DNA of 27,540 bases from Trichosphaerium sp. ATCC 40318 (Eukaryota > Discosea > Flabellinia > Trichosidae): the NCBI GenBank assembly GCA_038496445.1, contig JALMLS010000060.1, positions 1 through 27,540 of the forward strand, read 5' to 3'. Both the position numbers and the translations under genes were made by a program. The notes beneath the pieces are model-generated. The model was not told where the DNA came from. It saw only the letters and a list, made by a program, of their open reading frames with translations, and ran no database searches. Positions 18,297 through 27,261 of this stretch are shown here, piece by piece. The number at the start of each line of letters is the position of its first letter. Within the stretch, counting starts at the first letter, position 1.

Positions 18297-21200
18297 ATGG
18301 AGGAGCAAGTCCTTGTTAAAGACTTGCCAGAGCTGTTAAACGTGCACAGTGAAACCACTGTGTACAATGCCGAGTGGAGATGCCAGTACACAACTCGAGC
18401 AAACGGAACAAAGCGAAAAAAGACAATGCGCTGCCACAACTCCATAAAAAAGACAAGACGGGTACTTGGAGGAAAAAAGTTTGCAAATCCACGCTTTGCA
18501 GGCGAAGATGCGCTTAAATATTTCTCTGTACCTGCAGATAAGGTTCCCCGTAATGTTATCCTCTGCAAAGAGACTTTGGAGTGTACAACATGTGACTCTG
18601 ATTGTGATTGCGTATTGACGTGGGAAATACGTACTTCAGATCAAACCTACGCGACTGTAACCATAAAAGGCTCTCACAAATCAAATTGGAAAGCCCGACA
18701 AGACATTTCGCTTAAATATTACAAACACTTGGTGCGTGTAACTCCTGATAATAGCGTAAGTTAACCAAAAATGGTAGGCTCGGAAACGTCTCATTTTAGA
18801 AGATGAGTACGGCATATCAGAAAGATTTGGTAGAGCAAAGCCCTCGGCATTTGTTTCTGATGCACTACCAAAACTGAAACGAGAACTGATGAATAATCAC
18901 AGCCATCCTCTCATCAAAGATGTATATGACATTAAATGGAACATCTCAGCGACAAAAATAAAAGAATGGAGCAAACACAATCAAAATATTGAGCCGTAAG
19001 TATTTAAATACTAAAACAAAGTTTGTTTATTTTTTTATAGGTCTACAAACATTGTGGATGAAGTACTCAACTTTTTAGACCAAGCTCAGTTTAAAGATTA
19101 CATCCTTTACCCTAAACAACCTGAGCACAAGCCAACGCACAAGGACAGCCACTTTTGTATTGTGCTGGCAACCCCAGAAAGTCTGAAACAGGTCTAAAAA
19201 AATATACCAGTTTTTTTGGTATATACCACTTTTATACCACTTTTTTATACCAGTTTTTTATGGTATATACCAAAAAAAGTGGTATATTTTGACTGAAATA
19301 TACCAAAAAAAGTGGTATATTGACCAAATATACCAACAATATACCAAAAAAAACAGGTATAAAAACAGAAAATATACCACTTTTTTTCACCAGAAAAAAA
19401 AAAATATACCACTTTTTTATACCACTTTTTTTAGGTATATACCAGTTATATACCACTTTTTTATAGCAGTTTTTCATGGTATATACCACTCTTATATACC
19501 ACTTTATGCTTACTTATAGTACACCTGCAATTCCAGAAAATACACTTTATTTAATACACAGTTTGTGAGTTACAAGTTTTGGACAATGTCCACTACAGTT
19601 ACATTACTATGGGCGTCTGGAAAATTTGTCCATCTCCATGAGCTTGCTGTACCTACTGTAAAAACATGCTGCGCACCTAATGAAAGTGGCTCCACCTGAA
19701 TCTATCAATTACTAAGGCCTACGGAGGTCGGTTAATGTATATCAAACGAAAATAAAATAAAACTTTGTCTGGTACCCACGAACGTCTGTATAATACCTGC
19801 AATATAGTTTCCTCAATGTTTGTAATGGAATCAGGTCCTGCGGTCCGAATGAGCTTGGTTTGGTTAGATTCTATGATATACTAAGGTCCCTACGCACCGT
19901 TCAATGTATGACGTCCATGATCGTTCAACAAGAAAACCCATTACCAAAAAGCTCCTTAATGACCTTCTTGAAGCATACCATAAAAGTGGTATATACCAAT
20001 AAAAAGGTGGTATATACCACATACCATAAAAAAGTGGTATATACCACTTTATATACCATTTTTAGAAGGTCTCATTATGTGAATGAAAAGTGGTATATAC
20101 CACTTCTATATACCACTTTTTTATTCACTTAATTTTTAAAAAAAGTGGTATTTCAAAATGGTATATACCAGTTCATATACCATTTTGTTGAAAAAAGTGG
20201 TATATACCATAAAAAAACTGGTATATACCACTTTAATTTTTAGACCTGAATACTTACACAAATACGGAAAAAAAGTGGTCGGCATAGACAGCGTATATAA
20301 ATTCAACGCATACTCTTTTCCTATTTGGGGTATGGTATGTGAAGACCCTCACACAGGAAGAGGATTCCTAGGAGCATTATGCATTGCTTCAAGTAGCGAA
20401 GCAGAAAATGTACAAGCTTTTTTAGACGTGATAAAAATAAAAATGAAATCAGTGGTAAAATGAAAACGGGATTTTGGATATAAATCCCACTAAATTCCTT
20501 TGTTTTAGGGATTTTTAAGGTAATTTGTGAAGAATTCTTATTTTTATTTTTTTTTATGGCAGGATTTTTGATAGAATTACCATAATATTCCCTTAAATAC
20601 GGAATTTTCAGAATTATTGTACAAAATCCACCAAATAATGTACTAATTTAGTTAGGGTTAGGGTTAGGGCTAGGGTTGAGGTTTATGAAAGTACAAATTA
20701 AGTTAGGGTTAGGGTTTAGTTTTATATTTGCAAAAAACCATCAAAACCTTAGGTACATAGGTTTTTCTAGCGAACAATATCCACATGCTATTATTAAAGG
20801 TGAAAAAACCAATGGTACAGGTTAAAGTGCGTTAATCAAAAAAGTAACAGAGAACGCGTTTTAGGTGGTTTGGAAAATCACTTAAACATAAATATCTCTT
20901 ACTTATCTGTTTTAGGATGATTAAAGCATTGCAACAGCCTTATTACACCATTAAAGAATGTATTTAAAGCATTAACTCCAAGTATGTTGTTTTTAAAGCT
21001 TATTTCCACTTAATTTATCAAAAAACCCTACGCATTCTTAATTTAGCGTTTACAAACGCATTAATTATTGTTCAGGCTCTCAAAACCAAATGCGATCAAA
21101 TTATTTCTTTCGTTTATGAAGACACGATGTATTTAACTTGTACGTATTATTTAGGATGTTTGTATTTTGTAATGATCAATAAATAAAATGACTTTGCATT

Positions 21201-24200
21201 AAATCTGAACCAAAGTATCGAATAATATTTTGTGTAATTTATATAAAGTATTTTTTATTGAAATCTACAAAAAATACATTAAGAAATGCTATAAAGAATA
21301 CATAGAGAATTCTATATAAAATACATACGCAATTTCAAAAGTAATACTCTAAGAATTCTATGAGTAATACTTATGGAATTTCATATAAATTCAATGGGAA
21401 TTAAGGAAGAGTTTTTCCGTCTACTTTTCCCATAGGAAAACAGGGTGGATTACTTAAAAATTCCCATTTCTATTTTACTACTGATGGACGTTTGGAGGTA
21501 CATTAAAAATTATCAATTTAGTCTCATTGTGTGTAGAAAATGATTGGAGTCCAAAAATAATGATAGACAAGGACTCAGCTGAACGAAAAGGTATTATTGA
21601 TGCTGGTTTAGAGTTTTTGTTGTGCCAGTTTCATTATAAACATACTTGGGGTGGTGAACTGCGAGATAGATTTAAATTGAAAGCAAACACGCCAGAATAG
21701 TACGAAATTGTTTATCATTCCATTAACAATGTTATTATAGCGCTGAAGCAATGAAACAACTATGTTTGTTGGAACGAGCTACTTCTGACGAAGATTTGAC
21801 TTTTCGAGAAACTGCTTTTTTGGCATTTTGTAAAAGCAAATGCACACAAAATAAATGGTCCAACAGGTCTGAAAATTATCATGGTATAATACCATATTTT
21901 ATGGTATAATCACCTTTTATGGTACAAGCTCAGTATAATCCATAATTATACCATATAATTATACCATAAAATATGGTATAATACCATGTTTTTTGGACAA
22001 ATGGTATAACAGCCATTATACCATGTTTATACCATATCTCAATTTATAGAATATAATTATACCATAAAACATGGTACTATACCATGGTATTATACTGCAT
22101 TTTAAAGTATATTATACCACACATTATACCATATAATTATACCATAAAACACAGTATTATACCATGGTATTATACCACATTTTACAGTATATTATACCAT
22201 GCATTATACCATATAATTATACCATAAAATGTGGTATTATACCGTGGTATTATACTGTATTTTACAGTATTGTATACTGTGCATTATACCATATAATTAT
22301 ACCATAAAATGTGGTATTATACCGTGGTATTATACTGTATAAGTATAAGTTAGTCAAAGCTCACTTGGTCTGCACTTGATTTAATAGCATATGGACCTAC
22401 GCAAATGCCATACCACACAATGCTTTGACAGTAGCCATTATTGAACATAATTGGCATATAAATGTGTGAAAAACAGTTTTAAGAGAGAAATCTGGTAACG
22501 CGCCCCAATTATGGGCGTTTTAGGGATAAATTGGCCAACTTTCTCCGATTAATGGTATTTGAGGAAGAAACCACTCCGTGTACCCCATGTTAGAACGCTA
22601 CAGTGGTATACACACCAAAAACGCGTTTAGCACTCGAAAAATGCCCATTCGCAAAAACCTCCAATTGGAGGTTTTTTTCTCCAGCTCTCATTTTTTTCTC
22701 CCTCCATATGCATTTTTACACTCAATCAACGCCATACAGCCTCATTTACCAAATCAGGAGCAAAATTATTTATTTTTTTTTGACATTCTTGATATATGCC
22801 CCAATGTGTGTTAAACCACGCAATTAGTGTTATAAGGCAAAGTTGTTTCAGAGCCTACCCATTTTTCGAGTTTTTGGTTTTTTTTTGATTTTTTTGGATT
22901 GTTTTGGTTTTTTTCCTACTAAACACCTGCATTTGCCGGAACAGATAGCATTTAGGCTCTGCACCCATGCGTTGACCTTACGAGTGATATTGTAAACTAA
23001 TTGGCTAAGCCAGGGCATAAAACTAAGTCTTGACCAGTTTATTGCCCACACAACACAAGGTACGCTAGAAAGTAGTTGTTTTAAAGCTGTTTGCCATAGG
23101 TTTTACAGGCTTAATAGGTGATATAAAAAAAACAAAACGTGTTAGCCGCCCAACCAGGTACTATTCCGCTAGAACTCGTTTCCGATGAGGTTGGTAGCTA
23201 TTTTCATTTCTTTGTTTTAGTCTTGGTTTGGCTTCACCATGCAGGTCATTTGTTACTCTCAGTGCTGCCATCACAACAAAACAGCAATTTTTGTACGACT
23301 ATTTATTTTGTGTACAAGAAACCAAGCCGGCGCTAACTCTTCTTTTAGGTTTTGTGCTATATCCATTCAATGCACTTACAGCAAGTACGATCTGTTCTTT
23401 TAAGGTTATTTGATCACTGCAAAAAAGGACATGGGCAAAACTAAAGGTCACGGATGTAAACAAAAAAAAAATGTATTAATAAATGTGTTTTTATTTTTAG
23501 AACAGTTTTTACACGGTATAATACACCTGGTTTTGTGGTATAATCTACCAAGTTTTAAGGTATAATATACCATGCTTTATGGTATTATACTGTGTTTTAT
23601 ACCATGTTTTATGGTAGAATTATACCATATAATGCATTTTCAGGTGAAAAAATATGGTATAAATTTGCACTTTCTACTGTATATTTATGGTATAATTTGG
23701 CTGTTTCATGGTATAAATCCTTTGATTTATGGTATATTATACTGGAATTTGTGGTATAAAATTGGAATCAATGGTATAATTATACCACAAATTCATGGTA
23801 TCTACCATAAAAACAGCTCAAGAATTTTAGACCTGAACAATCCACAGTGTGCTGCATGGTATAAAAACCCAAAAATCAAAAAGAAGGTTGATCCCGGCAA
23901 TGCTTTTTACTGGTACTTCAAAACAATTGGTATACTCTCTTTTTTTTGTCTTATTCTAATGCTGCTAGGCTTTCAAAGGATTGGCGTGCCTCATGGCCTG
24001 ACTTTGGACGTCCATATAGACTCGGACTCTTTAACACAAACAATAAGGTTGAGACCCAATGGAAGCAATTCATGGCAATATTTGGTGCGTAAAAAGGTTT
24101 AAAAGAAAAAAACAAACTGATTACGTTTTAGGTTTTTCTCAGCATCGCTATGGTATAACACGCTGCATGACCATCTTACCAGCCATTCTGCTACACCACT

Positions 24201-25112
24201 GTGTTGTACAGAACTCAATTGAGACAACTGGAGGCACACACATTTGCAAATCACTCGCAAAACTAAAAAGCGAGGAAATGGAGCGCAAAGCTATGAACTT
24301 GCTGTTAAAAGTATGTGATTGGGTTTTTTTCTGTAAATGCATCAATAAATTAATAATACTGTAGCGACACATAACTAAAGTAGACCAAATTAATGGTGTT
24401 ACTATGTATGCGTGTCTGGCTAGTGAAAAGAAAATCAGTTATCCAATTTCTTTGAACAACGCAACAGCCACTTGTGGCTGTCCGTACTTTCTCCACCATG
24501 GCAAGGTTTGCAAGCACATTGTGGCTTGTCGCCTTTTTGAGCAAGGTTTCAGCGAAGAGATGGTTGCAGATGAACGCACTATTTTTTTAAATCGCGGTAA
24601 AATTTTACTTTTACTTACCAGCCTTCATTGACCTCTTTTTAGCTAGCGTTGAGCCTTTGAAGAGTCAGGATAAAGAAACAGCAAGAAAAGAAACACGACA
24701 GCGCAGGTTACGCTATAAAAAAAATAAATCAAACAAAGGATCAACAAAGTCATCAGCAATGCCAATCTCTTCATCACCAACACCTCCAGAATCAGTGTGT
24801 AGCTCTCCCGGTTCTTTGTGTTCTCAGCACTCCCCAGAATCTATTTGTACTGGAAATATTATTATTGACGCAGTATTAACCCCTCCAAACTCCCCTCTAC
24901 CTCCTGTGGCACAAAATAACCCTTCTTTATGTACCACACAGTGTGCACAACCTGATATTAGCACCTTGCAAACTATTGAAGCGTTTAGAGTTGAGAAATC
25001 TGTCTCTCGTACTATTTTTTTTTTTTTTTGAATACTTACCACTTATTTAGCTGTCCAAAAACGATCACAATCAGAGTTTTGGAAGGGCTCAGTAAAGGTG
25101 AAGTGGAATTAA
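18297..25112 (+). CDS. MULE transposase with DDE and SWIM domains, multi-exon
   Basis: Exons by eye: 18297-18731, 18778-18995, 19041-19188, 20251-20449, 21486-21497, 21537-21699, 21741-21863, 23838-23929, 23969-24084, 24143-24310, 24365-24596, 24643-25008, 25051-25112; total 2334 nt, 777 residues. Gaps are ordinary GT-AG introns of 39-58 nt except at 19189, 20450 and 21864, where the large insertions lie. The N-terminal part has Cys and His (WRC, RCH, CxxCDSDCDC, GSH) suggesting a WRKY/GCM1- or FLYWCH-type DNA-binding finger. The MULE core has D280 in VGIDSVYKF, then GRGFLGALCIASSSEAE, D348 in PKIMIDKDSAER and C367QFH370; the third acidic residue is not placed. A SWIM finger has the form CxCx9CxH (C595, C597, C607, H609). 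The C-terminus is basic, then Ser/Pro-rich. The first intron could instead start at 18756 (GTAAGT), giving 22 nt. The last exon's frame is the least certain. Confidence 0.78.
19192..19505. repeat. Palindromic repeat array 1a (GGTATATACC units)
   Basis: About ten copies of a unit around AAAGTGGTATATACCACTTT and its half-sites, separated by A or T runs. Each full unit equals its own reverse complement. Open frames here are translations of the repeat, not genes. Confidence 0.85.
19506..19975. other. Core of insertion 1
   Basis: About 470 bp of non-repetitive sequence between the two palindromic arrays. There is no open frame with a recognisable domain on either strand and no RNA gene seen. Confidence 0.4.
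19976..20240. repeat. Palindromic repeat array 1b (GGTATATACC units)
   Basis: Same unit as array 1a, with about eight copies up to the right end of the insertion. The arrays sit just inside both termini. Confidence 0.85.
20450..21483. mobile_element. CAG...CTG insertion 2 inside the transposase gene
   Basis: A 1034-bp insertion with ends CAGTGGTAAAAT and ATTTTACTACTG (11 of 12 bases complementary, with weaker similarity further in), flanked by AT (20448-20449 and 21484-21485). Deleting it with one AT joins ATG AAA T to GG ACG in frame between the two catalytic Asp regions. It has no GGTATA arrays; it contains TTAGGG-type repeats and AT-rich sequence. The right end lies 14 bp from an ordinary 39-nt intron (21498-21536). 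If that intron is not spliced the frame is also open, so this exon is less certain than the others. Confidence 0.65.
20651..20716 (+). repeat. Interstitial telomere-like TTAGGG repeats
   Basis: A run of GTTAGGGTTAGGGTTAGGGC is followed by a degenerate unit and, 20 bp on, another GTTAGGGTTAGGG. The unit equals the common eukaryotic telomere repeat. It lies inside insertion 2, far from a chromosome end in this window. Confidence 0.75.
21885..22345. repeat. Palindromic repeat array 3a (GGTATAATTATACC units)
   Basis: Many copies of ATGGTATAATTATACCAT-like palindromes and half-sites, including a longer roughly 70-bp period from about 22090 to 22340 with ATAAAATGTGGTATTATACC. The half-site TGGTATA is shared with insertion 1, but the centre differs. 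Confidence 0.85.
22346..23510. other. Core of insertion 3
   Basis: About 1.16 kb with no convincing gene. Short open frames (for example 22578-22814 and 23139-23336) are without recognisable domains and lie in low-complexity T-rich sequence. It contains one strong perfect dyad at 22653-22676. Confidence 0.4.
22653..22676. repeat. Perfect hairpin dyad
   Basis: An inverted repeat centred on AATT, with arms AAAAACCTCC and GGAGGTTTTT followed by more T. It could fold into a stem with a T tail. The role is unknown. Confidence 0.5.
23511..23816. repeat. Palindromic repeat array 3b (GGTATAATTATACC units)
   Basis: Half-sites and palindromes of the same type as array 3a, more degenerate (GTATAATATACC, TTATACCATATAAT and similar), placed just inside the right end of insertion 3. 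The open frame from 23572 is mostly a translation of this array and becomes real transposase only after 23838. Confidence 0.75.
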
Positions 25113-25200
25113 AATCACGACGTCGTGTAAAACGTGTTGATTACTCGAATACTTGTAAATAAATTTTTTTTAAAACACGTGGTTATTGCAATGTTTGAAC

Positions 25201-25355
25201 GTTATTTGAATTTTATTATGCTTAAACAACACGTGAGCAATACAAAAACGCATCACGTACACGAGAAAACCAAACACCCAGAAACACAACACCGAGGGGT
25301 GAAAATACCCGCGCGGGGATTTTATCTCGAAAAGCGGGGATTTTCACCTCTCTCC
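25201..25355 (-). repeat. MULE right terminal inverted repeat
   Basis: Reverse complement of the left end, finishing CACCTCTCTCC at 25355. The target duplication TGAGAATGG follows at 25356-25364. The transposase stop is about 90 bp before it. Confidence 0.9.
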
Positions 25356-25882
25356 TGAGAATGGGAGGCTACAGACTATGATGTCATACACAAATGGTAA
25401 ACTGCACGGGAATTATTCATGTTGGCATGTCAACGGAAAGCCTAGTGTTGTAAAATCATATGATAGAGGTCATTGTGTTAAATCAAATACATGGTATGCT
25501 TCTGGATGCAAGCGTGGTACTATGTATTACAAAGGGACTACAAAACGTATTAAAGAATGGTACGAAAATGGCAACTTATGCCTTTCTGGCTACAAGCGAG
25601 GTGACTCTGTTGAATTGAAACATTGATAATAATGGCAAGTGTAGACTCACTGAACAACACCACAAAGGAGCGAAACATGGGACAAGGACTGAACGGTGCA
25701 AAGACGGAAAACTACGCTCATTTCGTGCTTATGAGAATGGTATTCGTCATGGAGAATTTAAGGCATGTTACAAAAACGGAAACCAACGTTTTCTGTGCTA
25801 CTATAAGGATGGTAAAGTAGATGGAGTAAAGGTTGAGTGGCATAAAGATGGTGCATTCAAATCAGTGAGGTTGAGAGTATAG
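25356..25882 (+). pseudogene. YwqK/MORN-like repeat gene, 3' part after the MULE (copy C)
   Basis: Continuation of 17931-18120. It keeps better coding sequence than copies A and B: an open run from MMSYTNGKLHGNYSCW to DSVELKH (stop 25624), then, after a 2-base loss that removes a WYNNG codon, a second run KCRLTEQHHKGAKHG to SVRLRV with a stop at 25880-25882. Repeat units of about 20-23 residues (YENGxxHG, YKDGKVDG) are typical of the MORN-like YwqK family. The missing bases and the MULE make this copy non-functional, but it shows the full length of the family member here. Confidence 0.7.
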
Positions 25883-26133
25883 CATACGTGAAGAACAAAA
25901 AAAACCTGAAATCAAATGATCAACATAGCTGAGTGACTCCATAATAAATTCTTCCCCTAGGTTCGAGACTCGTATCCTACATTACCTGTGGTCATTAGAA
26001 TCAAACTGTTACAGCTACTTCTAGAAAATTAAGGACCAGGAGCTGAATCTGAGCCAAAGAAAAGGCAAGAACCTTGATTGATTAGGTTTTTATTTTTCAA
26101 CAGCATCTTAAATAAAGCCACTCATCAGCCAGA
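25883..26133. other. Spacer upstream of the F-box/LRR gene
   Basis: About 250 bp with no gene seen. A TTTTTATTTTTCAACAG tract ends about 30 bp before the start codon and could be a leader intron acceptor or just AT-rich promoter sequence. Confidence 0.35.
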
Positions 26134-27261
26134 ATGCGTTCTAAAACAGCATATGCAGGACCAAACAAGGTGCTAGATGAACCCAACCTATTAGAAGTAC
26201 CAACAGAGATAATCGCTTATATGCTAGAGTTTGTGGACCGCTCTGATCGATTTCAAGTATCTCAAACCTGTAACCGTTTATCGAACGTTATTCACCATCA
26301 CGTTGGATACGATTTTATCGTACTTCGATCTAGTGCATGTTGTGCTCGTCTTTGTGGAAGTCCTCTTCTAAAAAACACCCATATTGAGATGCAAGGTTGG
26401 GGAACAGATTTTGAAGTCGCACTTCTTGCGGGTGTTGACTCGCTCGGAATTCGTGACAACGGCAACCTCACAGATGTAGGATTGAAGTATATTTGTGGTA
26501 TACGTCGCTTGTCATTGTCTAGATGTACAGCAGTAACAGAAGCGGGTTTACTACCACTTACCAAGCACCTCAAATATATCTGTCTGGGAGACAGTATGGC
26601 AGATGGAGTTGTTTCAGCTGCAGCGGGCGTTCATACCATAAGTTTGTTCCACAACAGATCAGTGACAGATGAAGGTATTTCTAAATTGGGGGGTGTACAC
26701 ACCATAGATTTAAGGCTTGCCAATGTAACGGACAAAGGTGTTTCAGCACTCGCTGGTGTACACACCATAAATCTGTGTGGACGTCAATGCATCACAGACG
26801 AAGGTATTTCAGCGCTTGCTGGTGTACATAACATAGATCTATGTGCGTGCCCACTCATTACAGATGAAGGCATTTCAGCCCTCGCAGGTGCACATACCAT
26901 AAGATTGAGTGAATGTGATCTCATCACAGATGAAGGTATTTCAAGATTGAAAGGTGTGAAGAAAATAGCTCTGTCAGGTTGTAAAGGAATCACTGTATCG
27001 TGTATGAAAAGTCTTACTGGTGTGCATTCAATCAATCTGTCTCGTAATGTAAACGTAACAGATAAGTGGCTCAGTCATCTTTCAGGTGTCAAAGAGATTA
27101 ACCTGGTTGATTGTCCAAATATCACAGAAAAAGGAATTGAATCATTAGCTAGCTTGCATAATATCCGTCTATTACAAGGAAGCTTCTCACGTGAATTCAT
27201 TGCTACTCTCGAAGAAAGAGGTGTGCATGTAGATGAGATTCCAGACTATTTGTTAATTTGA
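26134..27261 (+). CDS. F-box/leucine-rich-repeat protein (FBXL/AMN1 type)
   Basis: A single-exon gene of 375 residues. An N-terminal F-box (residues about 18-60, LLEVPTEIIAYMLEFVD and RFQVSQTCNRLSNVI) should bind Skp1 in an SCF ubiquitin ligase. Residues about 95-365 form roughly a dozen leucine-rich repeats of 21-23 residues with the pattern GVHTIxLxxCxxITDEGISALA, the cysteine-containing LRR subtype common in FBXL and AMN1 proteins, which should recognise the substrate. The repeats are unusually uniform, suggesting recent internal duplication. It has no signal peptide or membrane segment and should act in cytosol or nucleus. The start ATG at 26134 gives a normal short leader before the F-box. 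A truncated, almost identical copy lies at 6453-7155. The substrate is unknown. Confidence 0.88.
   Translation: MRSKTAYAGPNKVLDEPNLLEVPTEIIAYMLEFVDRSDRFQVSQTCNRLSNVIHHHVGYDFIVLRSSACCARLCGSPLLKNTHIEMQGWGTDFEVALLAGVDSLGIRDNGNLTDVGLKYICGIRRLSLSRCTAVTEAGLLPLTKHLKYICLGDSMADGVVSAAAGVHTISLFHNRSVTDEGISKLGGVHTIDLRLANVTDKGVSALAGVHTINLCGRQCITDEGISALAGVHNIDLCACPLITDEGISALAGAHTIRLSECDLITDEGISRLKGVKKIALSGCKGITVSCMKSLTGVHSINLSRNVNVTDKWLSHLSGVKEINLVDCPNITEKGIESLASLHNIRLLQGSFSREFIATLEERGVHVDEIPDYLLI

Larger units (their letters stand above)
19189..20248. mobile_element. CAG...CTG insertion 1 inside the transposase gene
   Basis: A 1060-bp insertion with ends CAGGTCTAAAAA and TTTTTAGACCTG, a 12-bp perfect inverted repeat, flanked by AA (19187-19188 and 20249-20250). 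Deleting it with one AA joins CTG AAA to TAC TTA in frame, just upstream of the first catalytic Asp. Splicing at its apparent GT...AG ends would give AAA CAG ACC TGA, a stop. It holds two arrays of palindromic GGTATATACC units around a 460-bp core without recognisable genes. Confidence 0.75.
21864..23835. mobile_element. CAG...CTG insertion 3 inside the transposase gene
   Basis: A 1972-bp insertion with ends CAGGTCTGAAAA and TTTTAGACCTG, related to those of insertion 1 (CAGGTCT, then A or G, then AAA), flanked by AA (21862-21863 and 23836-23837). Deleting it with one AA joins TGG TCC AA to C AAT CCA CAG in frame. Splicing at its GT...AG ends would shift the frame and reach TAA within about 12 codons. 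It has two arrays of palindromic GGTATAATTATACC units around a core of about 1.15 kb. Confidence 0.75.
18121..25355 (+). mobile_element. Complete Mutator-like (MULE) DNA transposon
   Basis: A 7235-bp element with long terminal inverted repeats, a perfect 9-bp target duplication (TGAGAATGG) and one transposase gene with MULE and SWIM domains. Removing it rejoins the YwqK gene exactly. A 9-bp duplication and long TIRs are typical of the Mutator superfamily. About 56 percent of its length (4072 bp) consists of three nested CAG...CTG insertions; without them it would be about 3.16 kb, a normal compact MULE. The clean ends and intact duplication suggest a recent insertion. Confidence 0.9.

Noticed and set aside
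17924-18568. 214-residue open frame on the minus strand
   Set aside because: It runs antisense across the YwqK fragment, the MULE left TIR and the first transposase exon, crossing a transposon boundary; no recognisable domain.
19192-20240. Possible CRISPR array
   Set aside because: Units are self-complementary, irregularly spaced, with A/T-run spacers of variable length and no associated genes; the setting is a eukaryotic transposon.
21864-23835. Ordinary spliceosomal intron from GTCT to TTTTAG
   Set aside because: Joining these sites shifts the frame and reaches a stop; the frame is kept only by removal from CAG to CTG plus one AA. Ordinary introns of the same gene are 39-58 nt.
23572-24102. 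176-residue open frame taken as one gene
   Set aside because: Its first half is the palindromic array of insertion 3 in translation and it reads through a splice donor at 23930; only 23838 onward is transposase.
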